Part shown: piece after piece, positions 19,773 to 27,558 of the stretch
How the letters are laid out: the number at the start of each line of letters is the position of its first letter
How positions within the stretch are numbered: position 1 is the first letter of the stretch
From: Roseibacillus persicicus
Lineage (GTDB): Bacteria; Verrucomicrobiota; Verrucomicrobiia; Verrucomicrobiales; Akkermansiaceae
NCBI RefSeq assembly: GCF_014651675.1
Contig: NZ_BMXI01000009.1
Location: 62,001 to 126,000 of the forward strand
DNA length: 64,000 bases
Reading direction: 5' to 3'
Notes under the pieces: generated by a model
Told to the model about the DNA's origin: nothing
Databases searched by the model: none
Seen by the model: the letters and a program-made list of their open reading frames with translations, nothing else
Made by a program: the position numbers and the translations under genes

Positions 19773-20056
19773 AATGTTGTTTTCGTTTTTAGACGGAAAG
19801 GAGAATGCACGTGGCGGACCGATTGAGTTTGTTTGGTTGTATGATGATAAAGATGAGTGCTTTATGGGGTTTTCGGTCTTTCGTGGGTGGTTTGGGATTC
19901 GGGACAAAATGACTCGATCCGAGCGAGACTGGGACGATTCGTCGGGGAGCTTTGTCACGCTGCCAGGAGGTGGGAAAGGGCTGGTCTCTCCGGTCCGGTT
20001 TCGCTTTGACTCGGAAGGGGCTCGCACTTTTGCTGAAAGAGATTTAGGTTTTTTCC

Positions 20057-20737
20057 GTGAGAGAGTTGTTGGAATCCGGCGGACCTGTTCTTTGGGTGCA
20101 GCTGGTCTTGGCTTTTTTGGGCCTGGTTTTGATATTGGAGCGCCTGCTGTTTTTTCAGACGGTGAAGTCCAGCGTGCCTGATTTGCTACGTGGATTGCAG
20201 GTGCATATTGCCAAGCAGGCTTTCTCGGAGGCTCTCTATGAAGCGGGTCGCGAGCGGGGACCGGCGGCGCGAGTCGCCCATTCCGTCCTGGTCCGGCATT
20301 CTTTGCCTCGCACGAACTTGTGCGAAGTGGCGGAGGAGTCGGTGAAGATCGAGGTCCCGCGTATCGAACGGAATCTACGCACCTTGTTGGCGGTGGCGAT
20401 GATGGCTCCATTGACTGGGCTCTTGGGAACGGCTTTGGGATTGTTGGATGTCTTCGGCAATGTGGTGGAGGTTGGGTCCACGGTGGCACAGGCGACGCTG
20501 GCCCGGGGCATCTTCGAGAGTTTGGTCACCACTGTGGTGGGGCTTGCGATTGCGACGGCGAGCTATGGATTCTATCTGGTGCTTTTGGGCAAGGCGCGCA
20601 GCCTGTTGGGTGATTTGGAGCGGACCGGAATTGAGATGGTCAACCTCATCATGGACGCTCGCGAGCAGGTGGATGTGGTCTTGATGCGCGAGCAAGTGGC
20701 CGAGTCCGTCAGCCGTCGCGCCAGCAAGCAATCTTAG
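20057..20737 (+). CDS. MotA/TolQ/ExbB-type proton channel protein
   Basis: A 226-residue inner membrane protein with three hydrophobic segments (about 10-30, 110-135 and 155-180). The conserved MAPLTGLLGTALGLLDVFG and the later helix LATASYG-like region are the ExbB/TolQ core. It probably forms a proton-driven channel with the ExbD-like product of the next gene, energising an outer membrane process. The start is GTG at 20057. It heads a tight run of genes on this strand. Confidence 0.82.
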   Translation: MRELLESGGPVLWVQLVLAFLGLVLILERLLFFQTVKSSVPDLLRGLQVHIAKQAFSEALYEAGRERGPAARVAHSVLVRHSLPRTNLCEVAEESVKIEVPRIERNLRTLLAVAMMAPLTGLLGTALGLLDVFGNVVEVGSTVAQATLARGIFESLVTTVVGLAIATASYGFYLVLLGKARSLLGDLERTGIEMVNLIMDAREQVDVVLMREQVAESVSRRASKQS

Positions 20738-20747
20738 TTTCCGCGCA

Positions 20748-21167
20748 GTGAATGTTTCCCTAACGATTGATGAGAACCCCGGGCCGCTGCATGCGCTGGC
20801 GGTCCTGGATATTTTGGTCCTCATTATGTTGTTGGGTTTTGTCTCCGCCACGCTGGTTCATCGGGCGGGGGTGGCAGTGCAACTCCCGCAGAGCCAGACA
20901 CGCTTTCCTGCTGACAACGAGGCGCTGGTGTTGACGGTCAAAGGGGCGTTGGAGCCCGTAGTCTATCTGGGTTCACGCCCGATTGCGGAAGAGGAGCTGA
21001 TTGGCACTTTGCGACGCAAGCGGGACGAGGAAGGGTTGCGGATGGTGCTTCTGAGATCTGATCGACGACTGCCGGCAATGATGCAGCTTCGCTTGAGCGA
21101 AATCATCGTGGCCGAGGGGCTGGATTGTGGATGGCTCGCTGAACCAGGTCCGCCGCGGCCAGAGTAG
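20748..21167 (+). CDS. ExbD/TolR-like biopolymer transport protein
   Basis: A 139-residue protein with one N-terminal transmembrane helix (about 17-38, LAVLDILVLIMLLGFVSATL) preceded by a Asp in the helix, the proton-carrying position of ExbD/TolR. The periplasmic domain has LVLTVKG and a final alpha/beta part. GTG at 20748 is the start; the nearest ATG is out of frame. It follows the ExbB-like gene by 10 bp, consistent with a channel complex. Sequence is divergent, so the assignment leans on context. Confidence 0.7.
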   Translation: MNVSLTIDENPGPLHALAVLDILVLIMLLGFVSATLVHRAGVAVQLPQSQTRFPADNEALVLTVKGALEPVVYLGSRPIAEEELIGTLRRKRDEEGLRMVLLRSDRRLPAMMQLRLSEIIVAEGLDCGWLAEPGPPRPE

Positions 21168-21175
21168 AGGAAGGG

Positions 21176-21952
21176 ATGAACAAGCGCGATCATTCAGAGC
21201 TTTCCCGGCAGCCCAAGGAGCTGACTTTTGCTTGGATTCGGGGTGATGAGTCCTTGGTCCGATTCTGGTGTTCCTTGGTGCTGGCGATGATCATTGTGGT
21301 GGTGGCCTGGTTCTCGTTGCGGGTTGTGGTGCCAGTCTCGGTGGCAGCAGACCGGCCCCGGGTGAAGATGGCGCAGTTGGTGATGCTCGATGAGAACAGT
21401 CATCCTTCTCTCCAGCGACTTTTGGCGAGTCAGAATTTACCCAGTCTGGGGTCCGGGACGCTGCTGGATGAGACCCCGCCGCTGGAGGATGTGCTGGCCC
21501 AGCTGGGCTTGGAAGAACAACGGGACTCGGAAATGAGTCTCTATCCGGCTCCGGAGGTCTCGATGCGATTGAAGTGGCCGAGTGAGAAAGACGTCGAGCT
21601 GGCCCTGCCGCCGCTTCCCGAAATTTCGGTGGACTCTTGGCCAAGGGCTGCGGAGGGCGAGCCCGTTGAGTGGGTCTTGCGGATAGCTGGAAGCGGGCCC
21701 TTGGGGAAATTTGTCACCGGTCATTCCTTTTCATGGAAAGGGCCGGTCCCGCTCGCGAGGAAGTCGACCTGGTTGGTGGCGACTGATGGGGAAGGGAAGT
21801 TGGCGCTCGTCGTTCCAGCAGGGACCGTGGAGAAAAAAGTGGAGCAGCAGGTCCGTGGTCTATGGCAGCGCTTTTTCGAGACAACCCAGGGCGCTCCGGC
21901 ACAGATTGCGGAGCAGCTGGAGCTGACTTTTGTGGAAAAAGGAGAGGAATGA
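21176..21952 (+). CDS. Membrane-anchored periplasmic protein in TonB position
   Basis: A 258-residue protein with a cytoplasmic N-terminus, one transmembrane helix (about residues 30-54) and a large periplasmic part rich in Pro, Glu and Leu. There is no recognisable TonB C-terminal domain. Its topology and its place after ExbB/ExbD-like genes suggest it is the transducing or accessory subunit of that complex. The last codon overlaps the following gene (ATGA), indicating translational coupling. Confidence 0.55.
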   Translation: MNKRDHSELSRQPKELTFAWIRGDESLVRFWCSLVLAMIIVVVAWFSLRVVVPVSVAADRPRVKMAQLVMLDENSHPSLQRLLASQNLPSLGSGTLLDETPPLEDVLAQLGLEEQRDSEMSLYPAPEVSMRLKWPSEKDVELALPPLPEISVDSWPRAAEGEPVEWVLRIAGSGPLGKFVTGHSFSWKGPVPLARKSTWLVATDGEGKLALVVPAGTVEKKVEQQVRGLWQRFFETTQGAPAQIAEQLELTFVEKGEE

Positions 21953-22200
21953 ATCCGATCGAATTAACGCTGCAGGAACTGGTGCAATGGAGTCTGTTGG
22001 GGGCTCTCCTCTGGGGGATGGTGTTGATTTTTTTTCGTGTTTTGGCCCGGAGAAAGACGAAATGTGAGCTTCGTCAGCATCGTCGTCGTTGCGCACAATG
22101 CGGGCTTTTGCAGGAGAGTCAGCCCGGCGAGCCCAAGTATGGGACCTGTGAAATGTGTGGCGGAGTGACCAGCCGAGGGCGCTCGCGCAAACTCGGATGA
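21949..22200 (+). CDS. Small membrane protein with zinc-ribbon tail
   Basis: An 83-residue protein starting at ATG 21949, overlapping the previous stop by 4 bp. One transmembrane helix (about 11-28, LLGALLWGMVLIFFRVLA) is followed by a basic stretch and two CxxC pairs, CAQCG and CEMCGG, spaced about 20 residues apart, which would bind one zinc. The tail is basic and may contact nucleic acid or phospholipid. Function unknown; it is probably part of the ExbB/ExbD-like operon. Confidence 0.65.
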   Translation: MNPIELTLQELVQWSLLGALLWGMVLIFFRVLARRKTKCELRQHRRRCAQCGLLQESQPGEPKYGTCEMCGGVTSRGRSRKLG

Positions 22201-22249
22201 GACTTGCTAAGAGTCATCTCCATCGTAGGCTGGCAGCCTAATTAACGAC

Positions 22250-23497
22250 ATGACCGAGCGACGAGTGGTAATTACCGGGATCGGGGGAGTGACCCCGATG
22301 GGAAATGATTGGGCTTCCAGCTGGGAAGGACTCAAGGCAGGCAAAAGCGGAATTGCACCGATCCAAGGCATGGATGCAACCGATTATGTCTGCAAGATTG
22401 GTGGCGAGGTGCGGGACTACGATCCGCTGCCCTACTTCAACAATCCCAAGGAAGGCCGCCGGGTCGACCGATATGCCGCACTGGCCATGGGCGCGGCCAA
22501 GATGGCCGTTGTGGACTCGGGAGTGGAAGTTGACAAGTTGGACCTCACCCGTGTGGGGGTGATGGTCGGAAGCGGAATCGGTGGTCTCGCCACTTTGGAG
22601 AAAAATCACCAAGCGTGCATGACCAAAGGCCCATCCCGCGTTTCCCCGTTCACGATTCCCATGATGATTTCGAACATCGCGAGTGGTCTCATCTCAATGG
22701 AATACGGGTTCGGGGGACCGAACATGTCCATCGTTACGGCTTGCGCGACTGCCAATAACTCGGTGGGCGAGGCTTGGCGGATGATTAAATTCGGAGATGC
22801 CGATATGTTTGTCGCCGGTGGTTCCGAGGCCAGCTTTACCCCCATGGGATTGGCTGGTTTTGGAAATATGCGGGCCTTGAGCACGCGGAATGACGAGCCT
22901 ACCCGCGCCAGCCGCCCCTTCGATGTGGGTCGTGATGGATTTGTGATGGGTGAGGGAGCGGGGGTAGTGGTTATCGAGGAGCTCGAGCATGCCAAGGCGC
23001 GTGGAGCGACCATCTATGCCGAACTCGCCGGCTATGGCGTCAGTGCTGATGCCTACCACCTCAGTGCACCTTCTCCCGATGGCACGGGCCCAGCCCGGGC
23101 GATGGCGATGGCCTTGAAGCATGCGGGTCTGAACCCCGAGGACATTGCCTATCTCAATGCGCACGGCACCTCGACTCCGCTCGGTGATATCGCGGAGACC
23201 AAGGCCATGAAGATTGCCTTTGGTGACCATGCCAAGAATGGGTTGATGGTGAGCTCGACCAAGTCCATGACCGGTCACCTGTTGGGTGCGGCTGGAGCGG
23301 TTGAACTGGCCGCGTGTGTCATGGCGGTGAAAGAGGGTATCGTGCCTCCGACAATCAATTTGGAAGATCAGGATCCTGAGTGCGACCTCGACTACGTGCC
23401 GAATGAGGCGCGCGAGCTTGAGGTCAATGCGGCAATGAGCAACGGCTTCGGTTTCGGCGGGCACAATGCCACCCTGGTGGTGCGGAAGTTCGTCTAA
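22250..23497 (+). CDS. fabF: 3-oxoacyl-[ACP] synthase II (KAS II)
   Basis: Condenses malonyl-ACP with acyl-ACP in fatty acid elongation. The 415-residue length is normal. The catalytic triad is visible: Cys165 in VTACATANNS, His305 in NAHGTSTPLGD and His343 in MTGHLLGAAGA, with Lys in SSTKSM. The C-terminal SNGFGFGGHNATLV is diagnostic. The stop codon overlaps the start of a thioesterase-like gene (TAATG). FabF is usually next to acpP; no acyl carrier protein gene is seen here, so this may be a secondary copy with a special role. Confidence 0.95.
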   Translation: MTERRVVITGIGGVTPMGNDWASSWEGLKAGKSGIAPIQGMDATDYVCKIGGEVRDYDPLPYFNNPKEGRRVDRYAALAMGAAKMAVVDSGVEVDKLDLTRVGVMVGSGIGGLATLEKNHQACMTKGPSRVSPFTIPMMISNIASGLISMEYGFGGPNMSIVTACATANNSVGEAWRMIKFGDADMFVAGGSEASFTPMGLAGFGNMRALSTRNDEPTRASRPFDVGRDGFVMGEGAGVVVIEELEHAKARGATIYAELAGYGVSADAYHLSAPSPDGTGPARAMAMALKHAGLNPEDIAYLNAHGTSTPLGDIAETKAMKIAFGDHAKNGLMVSSTKSMTGHLLGAAGAVELAACVMAVKEGIVPPTINLEDQDPECDLDYVPNEARELEVNAAMSNGFGFGGHNATLVVRKFV

Positions 23498-23877
23498 TGG
23501 CTTGGAGCTATCGCCGCCAGGTTACCTTCCCCGAGACCGATGCCTCGGGGAGGGTCCATTTCACCTCAGTATTGAAATGGGCGGAGGAGGCCGAGCACCA
23601 ATTTCTGGCCGAAAAGGGAATCGCAGTCCTCACTCCCGAGGGGGGCTGGCCGCGTGTCGGGGTGCAGTGTGATTATCGGCTGCCTTTCGCCTTTGGCGAT
23701 GAATTCGAGGTCGAGCTGGTCCTTGCCCAGATGGGGCGAAAGTCGTTGCGGTGGTCCTTTCGAATTCTTAATGTCAGTAGCGATGTGGCTGCGGAAGGGG
23801 AGATGACTACCGTCTTTGTGGAGCAGGGGGAAGCCACTGAGATTCCCCAAGCTGTTAGAGCCCTCCTTGATGAGTAA
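23497..23877 (+). CDS. Hotdog-fold acyl-CoA thioesterase (4HBT/YbgC-like)
   Basis: A 126-residue single hotdog domain. The N-terminal FPETDASGRVHFTSVLKWAE has the D-x-x-G-x-V/H pattern of 4-hydroxybenzoyl-CoA thioesterase-like enzymes, with Asp in TDASG as the probable catalytic residue. It overlaps the fabF stop by one base, so the two are almost certainly co-translated and act on the same acyl chains. Confidence 0.85.
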   Translation: MAWSYRRQVTFPETDASGRVHFTSVLKWAEEAEHQFLAEKGIAVLTPEGGWPRVGVQCDYRLPFAFGDEFEVELVLAQMGRKSLRWSFRILNVSSDVAAEGEMTTVFVEQGEATEIPQAVRALLDE

Positions 23878-23899
23878 GGGCGCAGGAAGCCACGTGCTC

Positions 23900-24076
23900 C
23901 TACGTGCGCTTTCGCAAGAGGAGGAACCAGAGAAGCCCTGCAAAAAGGATGGCTACCGAAGACTCCGGCACCGCGCTGGCCGAGTGCTCGTGAGTGGTTC
24001 CGATTTCCTCCGAGCTTGCCATGACTTTGCTGCAAAATACAGCAGCGCTCAGAAGGGCGAAAATCGATAATCTCAT
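23900..24076 (-). CDS. 58-residue peptide with PEP-CTERM-type anchor
   Basis: The predicted precursor has an N-terminal signal peptide (MRLSIFALLSAAVFCSKVMA), a mature linker of about 16 residues (SSEEIGTTHEHSASA) and a C-terminal sorting signal: VPESS, a hydrophobic helix (VAILFAGLLWFLLL) and a basic RKRT end. That is the tripartite PEP-CTERM arrangement recognised by exosortase, with VPESS in place of the usual VPEPSS. Almost nothing would remain after processing, which is unusual. ATG 24076 is preferred over an upstream TTG. No exosortase is in the window. Confidence 0.65.
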   Translation of the reverse strand: MRLSIFALLSAAVFCSKVMASSEEIGTTHEHSASAVPESSVAILFAGLLWFLLLRKRT

Positions 24077-24254
24077 GGCTATCAATGTTTAATCACAAAT
24101 TGAGCCAATAAAAAAGAACTACTTTGTTCCTCGGTCCCGGTTATTTGACATGCTTGAAAGTATTCACACAGTGAAAATGCCATTGGTCTAAAGGATATCT
24201 TTCCGGCGAGATTGTGATTGAATTTATTGGAGCTTCAAGAGCTCATTCTTAGCC

Positions 24255-25211
24255 ATGAGCGAAACCCTCAAGTTGGAATTCGAATCTGGAGTTTTCTTGC
24301 ACTCACTCTTGGGTGGGGAAGAAAAGTCCTTGGCCTACCTGCAGGAAAAGCTGTCCCTTGCGAAGGTGGTCACTCGCGATGCCTGGGTCCTGTTGGAAGG
24401 TGAGGCCGAAGCCTTGGAGCTGGCGCGGAAAGTCTTTGAGGATTTGGAAGAAGCCCGTCGTGGGGGAGCGCTCCTGACGGTGCGCGATTTCAAATTGGCG
24501 GTCGATATGGTTGCAAGCGCCTCGGACCAAAGCGTGACCAAGATGGTGGGCATCAAATTGCTGGGAGCCCGGGGAGGAAAGGCCGTGGTGCCGAAGTCGC
24601 CCGGGCAGGCGGAGTACATTTCCGCAATGCAAAGCCACGATGTGACCTTTGGATTGGGGCCTGCGGGCACTGGGAAGACTTACCTCGCGATGGCGATGGC
24701 CTTGTCCATGCTGAAGGCCAAGTTGATCCACCGGGTGGTGTTGACACGTCCGGCGGTGGAGGCGGGCGAGGCCTTGGGCTTTTTACCCGGAGACCTGAAG
24801 GAGAAGGTCGCGCCCTACCTCCGTCCTCTCTATGATGCGATGTACGACATGCTGGGACCGGAAGAGGGGCAGAAGTTGCTGGAGGATGGCACCATAGAAA
24901 TCGCGCCGTTGGCCTACATGCGGGGGCGAACTTTGGGGCGAAGCTTTGTGATTCTGGATGAGGCCCAGAATACCACTCCAGAACAAATGTTCATGTTCCT
25001 GACCCGGCTCGGCGAAGGCTCGCGTTGTGTCGTCACTGGCGATAGCAGTCAGGTCGATCTCAAGGACGGGCAGTTATCTGGTTTGGCAGAGGCTGAACGT
25101 GCTTTGAAAGCGGTTGAGGGTATTGCGCTGGTGACCCTGAGCGGCGAAGACGTAGTCCGTCACGAAGTCGTCGGGCGCATTATCGCTGCCTATGATCGAG
25201 CGCGCGCTTAG
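24255..25211 (+). CDS. phoH: PhoH family ATPase/RNA-associated protein
   Basis: A 318-residue cytoplasmic PhoH-like protein. Residues 1-110 form the KH-like N-terminal region; the ATPase core follows with Walker A GPAGTGKT (135-142) in FGLGPAGTGKTYLAMA. The family strings RVVLTRPAVEAGEALGFLPG and ILDEAQNTTPEQMFMFLTR (Walker B DEAQ) are also present. Proteins of this length often sit before ybeY; that gene is absent here. Upstream 24077-24254 is AT-rich, but I could not fix a promoter. Confidence 0.93.
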   Translation: MSETLKLEFESGVFLHSLLGGEEKSLAYLQEKLSLAKVVTRDAWVLLEGEAEALELARKVFEDLEEARRGGALLTVRDFKLAVDMVASASDQSVTKMVGIKLLGARGGKAVVPKSPGQAEYISAMQSHDVTFGLGPAGTGKTYLAMAMALSMLKAKLIHRVVLTRPAVEAGEALGFLPGDLKEKVAPYLRPLYDAMYDMLGPEEGQKLLEDGTIEIAPLAYMRGRTLGRSFVILDEAQNTTPEQMFMFLTRLGEGSRCVVTGDSSQVDLKDGQLSGLAEAERALKAVEGIALVTLSGEDVVRHEVVGRIIAAYDRARA

Positions 25212-25244
25212 GCGAAATGCAGGCGTGCGTCGTGCGCCCGCAAG

Positions 25245-25952
25245 TTAGTGTTCTCGGCGATTCTGCGAGATATACTCTCCTTTTTTTGCCAACCAGATGG
25301 TGTGAAAGCGGTTTTGCTTTCCCTTCTTGGTGGCGGGAACTTTTTCGCAGGTGACCTCGAAGCCGGCCTTGATGAGTTTCTTCTCAAAAGCCTTGTCGTG
25401 CCTGACTGACCATACCGCCAGCACGCCGCCGCTCTTGAGCGCGCGTTTGGCCAGATGGAGCCCGTCCAGTGAATAGAGTGCCTCGTTGGCTTCGTCCTGA
25501 AAAGCCCAGGGCCCATTGTCCACATCCAGCATGATGGCGGCAAAGGTCTCCTCGTTATCCTTGATGAGATTCTGCACCGGAACCGGTTCAATCAGGATGC
25601 GGTCGTCTTCCCACAGGTTGGGGTGAAGGTCGCGGAGGTGAGTCTGGTTCCACTCGACAATGGCGGGCGTTTGTTCGGCCACCACGAAGCGGGCGCCCTT
25701 CTGGGGAAGAGCTTGGGTTGCAGAGGCCAGGGTGAAGCCAAATCCCAATCCGCCGATCAAAACAGTGGGCTGCCGGGCCGGACGCGAAGGGGCACAGGCC
25801 AGGGTGGCGAGCTCCTCCTCGGAGCCATGGGAGAAAGTCGTCATCAGCTTTTCGCCGCGCGATTGCAGGTGAAAGTGGCCGTCGTGGCTGACGAGGGTCA
25901 GGGGCTCTCCCTCGGGGGAGGTGGTTTCAGCTAGGATGATTTGTGGTTTCAC
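25245..25952 (-). CDS. Spermidine-synthase-like SAM-fold protein
   Basis: A 235-residue protein with a Rossmann-like methyltransferase core. VLIGGLGFGFTLA is the nucleotide-binding glycine loop, RFVVAEQTPAIVEW the acidic strand 2, and IMLDVDNGPWAFQ the position of the catalytic aspartate in spermidine synthases. The N-terminal strand region (TLVSHDGHFHLQSRGEKLM) also fits. It lacks enough of the polyamine-site residues to call a true spermidine synthase. The start is GTG at 25952; convergent with phoH. Confidence 0.75.
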   Translation of the reverse strand: MKPQIILAETTSPEGEPLTLVSHDGHFHLQSRGEKLMTTFSHGSEEELATLACAPSRPARQPTVLIGGLGFGFTLASATQALPQKGARFVVAEQTPAIVEWNQTHLRDLHPNLWEDDRILIEPVPVQNLIKDNEETFAAIMLDVDNGPWAFQDEANEALYSLDGLHLAKRALKSGGVLAVWSVRHDKAFEKKLIKAGFEVTCEKVPATKKGKQNRFHTIWLAKKGEYISQNRREH

Positions 25953-26064
25953 GGTCGGAGGGGCATTCTTTAGGGCTTGGCAGAGGTTTTGGCAAGGTGG
26001 GGAAGGAAAAGGAGGCGATGAACCGTTGAAAGATTGAATTTTTAGCAGGGTGAAGCAGTTAAGT

Positions 26065-26817
26065 ATGGGTGTGAGGAGAGTGTTTTACATTTTGGCTGCC
26101 GTTCTGGGGCTTTGGTCTCTGGTTAGCTGCGGGGTCTCGAGTCCCCAGCCTCTCGGGGCGGGTTCGGGTGACGCCAATGCGGCCTTTGCGGCGCAAAAGG
26201 TGGACGTGGATTTCGTGGCGGCCTGGTCGCGCTATCAGCGGGGTGATCGTACGGGCTCGGGTCGATATCTGGACAAGGCGGCCGCAACCCTCAAGCAACA
26301 GGGAGGAAATACCGGGGCGATCAAGAGTTTAGCCCAAAGAGTGAAATCCGGAGACTCGGTGAGCGAGAAGGATTTCGATGAGACCTTTGCGGGGAGTCAC
26401 CGGGCGATGGCTCAGTATCACCGCGGACAGGCCGATCGTTTGATCGCCGGGCAGCAGGAGCAAGCTGCCGGGGCCTCGATGGAGGCGAGTGCCTATCACT
26501 TCGAGCGTTCGGCCCAATGGTCAGGTCAGCCCCTCAGTCCGCAAGAACAACAGGAAGTATCTAATTTGCGACGGGTCGGTGATGCGCTCCAGACCGGTTC
26601 GGGCTATCTTGTGAAAGGCTCCGGCTATCTTGTGGAAGGGACCGGTTGGGTTCTGGGCAAGGGTTTCAATCTCTTGACCCGGGGAGGAGAGCGCACCCAG
26701 GGGACCGCGGGTAACGTGATGTTCGGAACGGGGCGCGGAGGCGAAACGGGTTCGCGTTGGATCGAGAGTGCCGGAGGTGGGATTCGGCGTTTTGGAGACT
26801 GGATCCTCCGCCGCTAA
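26065..26817 (+). CDS. Probable lipoprotein of unknown function
   Basis: A 250-residue protein. The N-terminal MGVRRVFYILAAVLGLWSLV is followed by a lipobox LVSC, so it is probably lipid-anchored. The middle is helical and Gln/Ala-rich. Residues about 175-200 hold a short glycine-rich repeat (GYLVKGSGYLVEGTGWVLGK) in which GYLV/GWVL recurs about every eight residues and could be amphipathic or membrane-interacting. ATG 26065 was chosen over a GTG 15 bp upstream because it gives a standard signal peptide. No family recognised. Confidence 0.62.
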   Translation: MGVRRVFYILAAVLGLWSLVSCGVSSPQPLGAGSGDANAAFAAQKVDVDFVAAWSRYQRGDRTGSGRYLDKAAATLKQQGGNTGAIKSLAQRVKSGDSVSEKDFDETFAGSHRAMAQYHRGQADRLIAGQQEQAAGASMEASAYHFERSAQWSGQPLSPQEQQEVSNLRRVGDALQTGSGYLVKGSGYLVEGTGWVLGKGFNLLTRGGERTQGTAGNVMFGTGRGGETGSRWIESAGGGIRRFGDWILRR

Positions 26818-26848
26818 CAAAGCGATTCGTTCAATTTCAGAGAGACGG

Positions 26849-27226
26849 CTATTGATCGACTTTCTCGAAGGCTTTCTCAGGATGGTGTAAGAGTCGACCT
26901 CCCAAGATGATGGATGCGATGCCGAAGATGATTGGTCCGCGTCGAAGGCCATCGTCAGCATCGTCTCCGGCAAAGGTCAGGACGATAGCGATCAATCCCC
27001 CTGCGATGGCGAGGACGCCGACAAAGCGGGCCGCTTTCTTTGTTCCGTTTTTAGGTTTGGCGATTTGATAGGCTGTGCGGGCGCGGTAATACTCAAAGGC
27101 GAGGTCGTCTGCGGACAAAGCACCATGTAGACGGCTATGGGCGAATTCCCGCTCGATGGCCTCGAGTTCTTTTCCCTCGAAAACCAATTGGTTCACGCGA
27201 TCAGTCGCTTCTTCCTGACGGGTCAT
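26849..27226 (-). CDS. Small two-helix membrane protein
   Basis: A 125-residue protein from ATG 27226 (MTRQEEATDRV). The same frame can start at GTG 27262, adding 12 histidine-rich residues that look less protein-like. The first 70 residues are a soluble helical part. Two hydrophobic helices (about 73-93 and 101-116) follow, separated by an acidic loop (GDDADDGLRRG). Function not recognised. It is convergent with the lipoprotein gene. Confidence 0.55.
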   Translation of the reverse strand: MTRQEEATDRVNQLVFEGKELEAIEREFAHSRLHGALSADDLAFEYYRARTAYQIAKPKNGTKKAARFVGVLAIAGGLIAIVLTFAGDDADDGLRRGPIIFGIASIILGGRLLHHPEKAFEKVDQ

Positions 27227-27397
27227 TTCACTATCGTGCGAGTAGTGGTGGGTGGGACTCACCTCTCTATTCAGTCAGCAAAACCTGGCTTGCCGATCTG
27301 GCTTTTCCTCTTGGGAGAGAGATTTGGGCTTGTTGTCGATGGGCTCTTGGGAAAAGCTACCTCCATCATGCGCCTGAATCATCATTCCTGATTAGCA

Positions 27398-27553
27398 ACG
27401 GCCCGGAGGATTTCCGGAGCCGTGCCAACCATGATCCAGGCTTCCAAAAGTGAGGAAGCCAACCGGGAGCGAGGTCCGTCACGCAACGGACAGTCGTGCT
27501 CCCTTTCGAACAAGGGCTCACAAGGAGGAGCCCGAAGTCCTCCTTATTTTTTT
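27398..27553 (+). ncRNA. Structured leader RNA, candidate riboswitch/attenuator
   Basis: Successive stem-loops are visible. ACGGC-CCGGA/TCCGG-A-GCCGT spans 27398-27423. A perfect 7-bp GGCTTCC/GGAAGCC lies at 27439-27460. A two-part stem GGGAGC/GCTCCC encloses GTCCGT/ACGGAC at 27465-27503. CCCTT/AAGGG at 27501-27516 overlaps and competes with the previous arm, and a terminator ends the series. GGGCTC (27514-27519) can pair with GAGCCC (27528-27533), which would break the terminator. I compared it from memory with SAM, TPP, FMN, lysine, cobalamin, glycine, c-di-GMP, guanidine and ZTP consensus cores and found no match. The rest of the gene-free interval (27227-27397) shows nothing. Confidence 0.6.
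27522..27553 (+). terminator. Intrinsic terminator 5 nt before a start codon
   Basis: AAGGAGGA (27522-27529) pairs perfectly with TCCTCCTT (27538-27545) around an 8-nt loop, followed by A and seven T (27547-27553). The downstream ATG is at 27559, so only transcripts that escape this terminator can express that gene. Confidence 0.85.
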
Positions 27554-27558
27554 CAGGA

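Noticed and set aside
19773-20056. Heat-shock promoter upstream of hsp20
   Set aside because: A CCCCATAA string is present on the minus strand, but no CTTGAA-like element lies at the right distance and no CIRCE repeat is seen.
19773-20489. Upstream extension of the hsp20 frame
   Set aside because: The extension is Pro/Arg/Ser-rich and antisense to the ExbB-like gene; Hsp20 starts normally at 19772.
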